NCBI GenBank assembly: GCA_037447605.1 | Contig: CM074814.1 | Coordinates: 1,206,174-1,270,173 of the forward strand | Source: Zygnema circumcarinatum | Taxonomy: Eukaryota; Streptophyta; Zygnematophyceae; Zygnematales; Zygnemataceae | DNA: 64,000 nt | Direction of reading: 5' to 3' | Part shown: piece by piece, positions 59,801 to 64,000 of the stretch | How the letters are laid out: every line of letters starts with the position of its first letter | How positions within the stretch are numbered: the stretch's first letter is position 1 | Notes under the pieces: model-generated | The model's input: the letters and a program-made list of their open reading frames with translations, nothing else | Told to the model about the DNA's origin: nothing | Database searches by the model: none | Translations under genes and position numbers: made by a program

Positions 59801-61800
59801 TAGAGGGGGCGAAAGCGGTCACGCTGGTCACTGACCACCGTCCGCTGACGTTTCTCTCTACCCAACGGACCTTGTCTAGGCGGCAGGCACGCTGGTCTGA
59901 GTTCCTCCAAAGGTTTGACTGCCAGTGGGTCTATTGGCCCGGTAGGCTGAATGTGGCAGACCCACTGAGCAGGCAGCCTCGGCATCTTGCCTGGATGGTG
60001 CACTCGTCGACTCAGATGTGGGTGACGAAATGGCGGGGTGAGGGCCGGCGGCCCCGAGTCTCCGTCTCAGTATGTTTGTCATGAGATCCCTACCAGTGAT
60101 GCGGTCAATCCTTCCTGCTCTCTCCTCATCTGGGCAGATGATAAGAGGTTGTGTCTAGTAATCCTTTTGTTCCTGGATGGCCAGTGATTGGCTCTCAAGG
60201 ACAAAGTGGTGTCTAAACAGATTTTAGTACCAGCGGCCAGCAGTCATCGTGCCAAGCCAGGCTGTACCAGCAGCTCATCTGAGTAGGCTCCAGGGTCCTG
60301 TGTACCGCATCATCAAAGTTCCAGAACCCGTAACGCTCTGAGAGACATGTGGTGCTGGACCTTTGCCAAAGGATGTAAAGGCGTATGTTGCTCGCTTGTC
60401 CCGCTTTGTACCAGCAAAACAAACCCCCGCTGGCAGGGGTCCACCACAGCCCGGCATTTACACCTCTGTTTCAAATGGACAGTCTGGGTATGGACTAGAT
60501 CACAGATCTTCCTCTGACACCAAGGCATGACTCCAACCCTCATCTTGTCGATCGAGCTCAGCAAGATAGTGCAGTTTACACGTTTGCTTAAGGGCAGTTA
60601 GGGGCCGCGGAGCTGCACCGTTGTATATAACAGAGTGTGGAGCCGGCATGATCTTCATGCAGAAATCCTGTGTTTGACCGTGATCACGATCACCAGCCAT
60701 TTCTGGGCGGAAGTGCTGGATGGTGGGACCGGCAGGCGTGAGTGCGGTTTTCCTCCCGCAAAGCTCGGTCACCGGGCGGACGGGTGAGCAGGATCCTGGA
60801 GGATTGCCTCCAACATGTGTGGGACCCGCCTGGATGGGTGGGATGAGCTGCTGCGGTGGCGGTGCGCCATCAATAATGCTTTCCAGGAGTCCATCGGTAC
60901 CACCCCTTTCTTCTTGAACTTTGGCCAGCATCCTCTAAATCCCCTGCAACCAAGGGATCAGCCCCCTGATCCGTGGAACATGGGCGTCCACAGAACCCCG
61001 ATCCTTGGAAGCTGAGAGGGACTGATGGGACTCAACCTCCCGCAGTCAAATCTTTTGTCCGGCTAATGTCTGAGGCGCTGCAGAGGGCACGGCAGACCCT
61101 GCTAGCGGCCCAGTCGCGACAAAAGGCCTATGTTGGGCGATCACGTGCCCAACTCACCTCGATGAAGGCGATAAAGTGTTGCGTCGACGACTAAACTCGA
61201 AGCTTATGACGGGAACCGTAGCTGTGCGCCCGTTTCATAGGACCTTTTAAGGTCGTGGAAGCGAATCGTGATGTCGCTTCCAGGGTTCGGATTTACCATC
61301 CACATGAAGGTCAGATCCAACCTTTCATGTGGGCTTGCTTGGGAGGTCTGCGCGTGGCCAATGAACCCGGCCACCCCTTCCCCACCACAAGTGAGACTTG
61401 AGGGTGAACTTGAGTATGAAGCTGAAACCATTCAAGCCCAGGGTGTAAGAAAGGACCCGATACCCCGTCACGAATCCTCGTGAAATGGTTGGGCTGTGGG
61501 TGAACATAGCACATGGGAAGCCGAGGCAGCTTCAGGCAATGCCAGGAGCTCATCAACTTGTGCTGGAAGCAGCGCAGAGGCGGGCGAGGGCAGCACGAGG
61601 AGGTCAGGCGTCCCACGCGGTTGGAAAGGGACTTGACCCGCTGAGCCAATTATGCCACCACGTGACTTCGACGCGTGCGTTTAAAACTCCGGCTCCTTTG
61701 CTACCCCACACACGTGGCGACGTCACATGCTGGCAGGGGGTAATGTGGCGAGACGCTGCAGTCACCCGCAAAGGTGTCTGCAGGCAGGCTCCGTCCTAGT
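56857..61800 (+). mobile_element. Ty3/gypsy retrotransposon copy B, decayed, with chromodomain remnant
   Basis: Same family as copy A. In order: Gag remnant (FWGEHPTTDCSIEQWLGQ, GYLLATNCPP, about 56930-57060), a degenerate zinc knuckle at 57575-57610, the segment aligned to the start of copy A from 57719, protease remnant at 58190-58450, RT fragments at 58700-59560, RNase H at 59615-60010, a scrambled integrase at 60140-61010 (INNAFQESIGTTPFFLNFG is clear), and a frameshifted chromodomain at 61470-61560 (RILVKWLG in one frame, HSTWEAEA in the next). Stops and indels are dense except in RNase H. LTR ends were not identified; AGGGGGTAATG at about 61735 could mark a polypurine tract and LTR start. 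Confidence 0.88.
59434..60084 (+). pseudogene. gypsy RNase H segment, well preserved
   Basis: This part matches 1990-2410 of copy A closely: VCDASGFALGAVLFQDGQ, YESRKMNPAE, a TAG in place of a Gln codon after NYSATE, then VHALRTWRCYLEGAKAVTLV, VTDHRPLTFLSTQ and NVADPLSRQP. Only about 5 percent of bases appear to differ, whereas the RT region just upstream is full of indels. One stop codon and the lack of an intact upstream frame show it is not functional. Confidence 0.85.
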
Positions 61801-62899
61801 ACTCTTCACCCCGGCGCGGCAATCGCCAAGCGTTGGGGACCACCTAAGACCGGAAGGTACTAGGATGGATCTTTCAAGGGTTTGCAAGTTCGATGCGTAC
61901 TGTAAACATGTATGTGGCGTCGCGCGATGTAGTCGGGATCACGGAATCCCGACCACATCTATTATTTACGACGTAACCGTCGTCCGTACAATTGCGGGGT
62001 TGCGGTGGTGCAGACAAGGGATGTCCACTCGGGACCCCGCGCACGCACGTGGGTCGACCATGCACCCGGCGTCCGCGGCGCGCGCCGCGCGTGGCGCGCG
62101 CGCAGGATGAGCGCATGCGTGCATGTACACCTCTAGCCCATTCGAGTCAAGGAACACGTGGCAGTCTCATGGGACGCCCTGCTTCAATCCTGCCATGCCT
62201 GGTCAGAGAGGTTCGACAGGGAAGCGTAAAGGGCATGGGTGACTGTCATCACCAACAGCGTGGCATCAGTGCACCCCCGCTCAAGGATTCCGCCAGCCTT
62301 CTAAAGTTCTTGCTCTCTCTCTCTCTCTCCTGCTCTCTCTCATTGACTTCAAAATGCTCATGCCTGTGATTGCGTAGGCTGAAAAGGCATTTTCAGTTGT
62401 TGCAGCCGCGATGCCTGGCTCCGCTGCAGAGCGCGGCAGAAGAAGTAGCCAGGGCATGGAGGGTTATGTTTCGGCTGTGTGGGCAGCGCGGCGTATAGAG
62501 TGGAACCCTGGCTCGAGAAGTGTGACGCAAGGACATTGCTGATAAGGGACTGCTGTTAACGTGCTCAACTCTCAATGTTACTACCAGCAAAAAGTGGATT
62601 TAGAAATCATGTATGAGGAGGGAGACGAGTGGAGGCGTGATCTCAGCTCTGCAGGGAAATGCAGCACATGGCAGAGGCAAAGAAGGAGCAGAGGCTGCGG
62701 TCAGCAAGCCTCCTAATATGAGAGCCAGCAGAAGGGCGCATGAGGAGCCGCAGAACTGACAGAGACGATTCCCATGCACACTTCATTGGTGTGAGGAAGG
62801 AGAACCCCATGGAGAGCGGTCCCGGTGCGCGCGCAGAGAGTCTGAGGACCTGAGGCAAGGGAGAGGCGGCTGTGTTAGCTAACATGCCCTCCAGGGTTT
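61801..62899. other. Spacer with GC-rich patch
   Basis: No supported gene. A patch near 62065-62110 is nearly all G/C with alternating CGCG steps. A short CT microsatellite lies at about 62312-62342. It may include part of the LTR of gypsy copy B, but I cannot show this without the partner LTR. Confidence 0.4.
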
Positions 62900-64000
62900 G
62901 CTACCGGACTCTACTTCTGTCCAGAGAAAGACGAAGCGCAAAGGAGGCCCGGAGACGGTCGGCAGGAGAGCGGCCCGGTCGTATCACCTGAGAACAACCT
63001 TATCCATGAAAGAGTACCTGAGTCAGATGGTCTTATTCAGGAGTTACCCATTATTTTATGATCACGGAACCAGAGCCTTCAAGGAAGCGACAGCGATGGA
63101 GTCGATGGCAACAAAATGCACGGGTGGGCGATCGATAGCGGTGGACAGCTTGATAGAGCGAGCAAGGTATGGAGAGTGAAGAAGGCCTAGAGAAGGACAA
63201 AGCTGCTGGGTGCCAAATGAGGGCCTAGAAGTCAAGGGAAGGGCAGAACGTGGACGGGTAGGAGGCGCGGCTAGTGGCGAAGGGATGGCCAGAAGTATGA
63301 GTGACTGCGTGGAGAACGTCGCTGCGGTGGTAAAGCCAAACTCCTGAGAGCCCTGATTTACCATCACGGCAGGTGGAGGAATGGTCTCTCCATCCCAAGT
63401 TGGACATCAAGCGCATTTTACTCGGAGTCTAACGGAAGAGATCTCATGGAGCAGCGAGGGGAAGGTGGTGAGAAGGGAACACCTGGTATCTCGATCATGA
63501 AGAGCCTGTATGAGACTGGCAGGCAGGACGCCCAGAGTGTAGATTAGAGAGATGAGTGATCTTTTGAGGGGAATGGTTGACGATCGAAGCGGGTCATTCC
63601 GTGTCCGTAGAGGAGGGGGCAGACATCATGTACCCATCGGGATCTGCGTTGATGATCTCATAATGGAGTGCCTCTCGCTGGAAAGAATCAGTTCCTTGAA
63701 AGAGTTGCTTCAAGCGAATTTCAAGATGTTAGATTTGGGGGAGTCGCAGTATTTGCTTGGTATGCAGTTGAAGAGGGGGCAGGATGGCAGCTTATTCTTG
63801 TGTAGAAGAAGTATGCATCGAATGTTCTTGCCCAATTCCACATGGAAGATTTCTCAGCGTACTGACCCCGATGGAGTGAGCGCTGAGATGTCGAAGGAAT
63901 GTCACCTTCAATCAGGCGGCGGCGGAAGGCTGCTCAAATGCCTGCAGCCTCCGAAGTAGAAATCTGATGTCCTGATGATGGAGCACGCCAACCTCGCGAG
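62900..64000 (+). mobile_element. Decayed Ty1/copia reverse-transcriptase fragment
   Basis: On the plus strand, fragments align in order with the RT of the 4481-10322 element: a remnant of VKFNSLRALI and HQLDIK (about 63330-63415), TEEIS and EHLVSRS (about 63435-63500), then a 135-codon frame (63552-63959) with ICVDDLIM (the YVDD box with Tyr to Cys), LKELLQANFKMLDLGESQYL and LGMQLKRGQDGSLFLC. Multiple frameshifts occur and the fragment runs off the window. It is a different, older insertion in the opposite orientation to the complete element. Confidence 0.78.

Overview
The window is eukaryotic nuclear DNA from the green lineage, most likely a streptophyte (a charophycean alga or an early-diverging land plant). 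The evidence is a J-domain protein of the NdhT/CRRJ type (chloroplast NDH complex), an RRA-type GT77 arabinosyltransferase, two half-size plant-type ABCA transporters, a plant-type plastid SAL/HAL2-like phosphatase, telo-box motifs (AAACCCTAA) near start codons, and plant-style Ty1/copia and Ty3/gypsy retrotransposons. Genes have many short GT-AG introns and there is much simple-sequence DNA. I cannot name the species. All exon models were read by eye from conserved protein families, splice signals and phase agreement.

Layout. 1-2945: Ty3/gypsy copy A, entering from the left and cut off in its integrase. 2946-16393: a repeat nest. A 963-bp repeat (3688-4480 plus 10323-10497) is split by a complete 5842-bp Ty1/copia element (4481-10322, minus strand, 518-bp LTRs, TGTAA target duplication). 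A second, uninterrupted copy of the same repeat at 14251-15213 preserves the empty insertion site. A ~490-bp fold-back element lies at 12493-12984. 16394-16493 is a 100-N gap.

16837-55409 is a gene-rich block: an Rsm22/METTL17 mitoribosome assembly factor (+, 12 exons); a small unidentified gene (-); NdhT (+, 4 exons); an RRA arabinosyltransferase (-, 2 exons); a NnrU/Z-ISO-family membrane protein (-, 4 exons); an uncertain gene at about 32.9-33.7 kb (+); an ABCA3-12-type transporter (-, 19 exons) head to head with an ABCA2-type transporter (+, 16 exons); a SAL/HAL2-like phosphatase (+, 3 exons); and the AP-1 clathrin adaptor sigma subunit (+, 7 exons, the first holding only the ATG). From 55.9 kb the window returns to repeats: a ~0.94-kb polypyrimidine tract, a decayed second copy of the gypsy element with a remnant chromodomain (about 56.9-61.6 kb), and a decayed copia reverse-transcriptase fragment running off the right edge.

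The genes are ordinary nuclear housekeeping, organelle and membrane-traffic genes, not one pathway. The less ordinary signals are in the architecture: a copia gag frame that starts inside the 5' LTR and reads through the primer-binding site, an in-frame 75-bp coding minisatellite in that element, a matched empty/occupied insertion site, a 54-bp CCAAT/G-box palindrome shared by two promoters, a ~510-bp (CT)n tract directly after a 5' splice site, a 9-bp minisatellite upstream of RRA, and a gypsy copy whose RNase H segment is far better preserved than its flanks.
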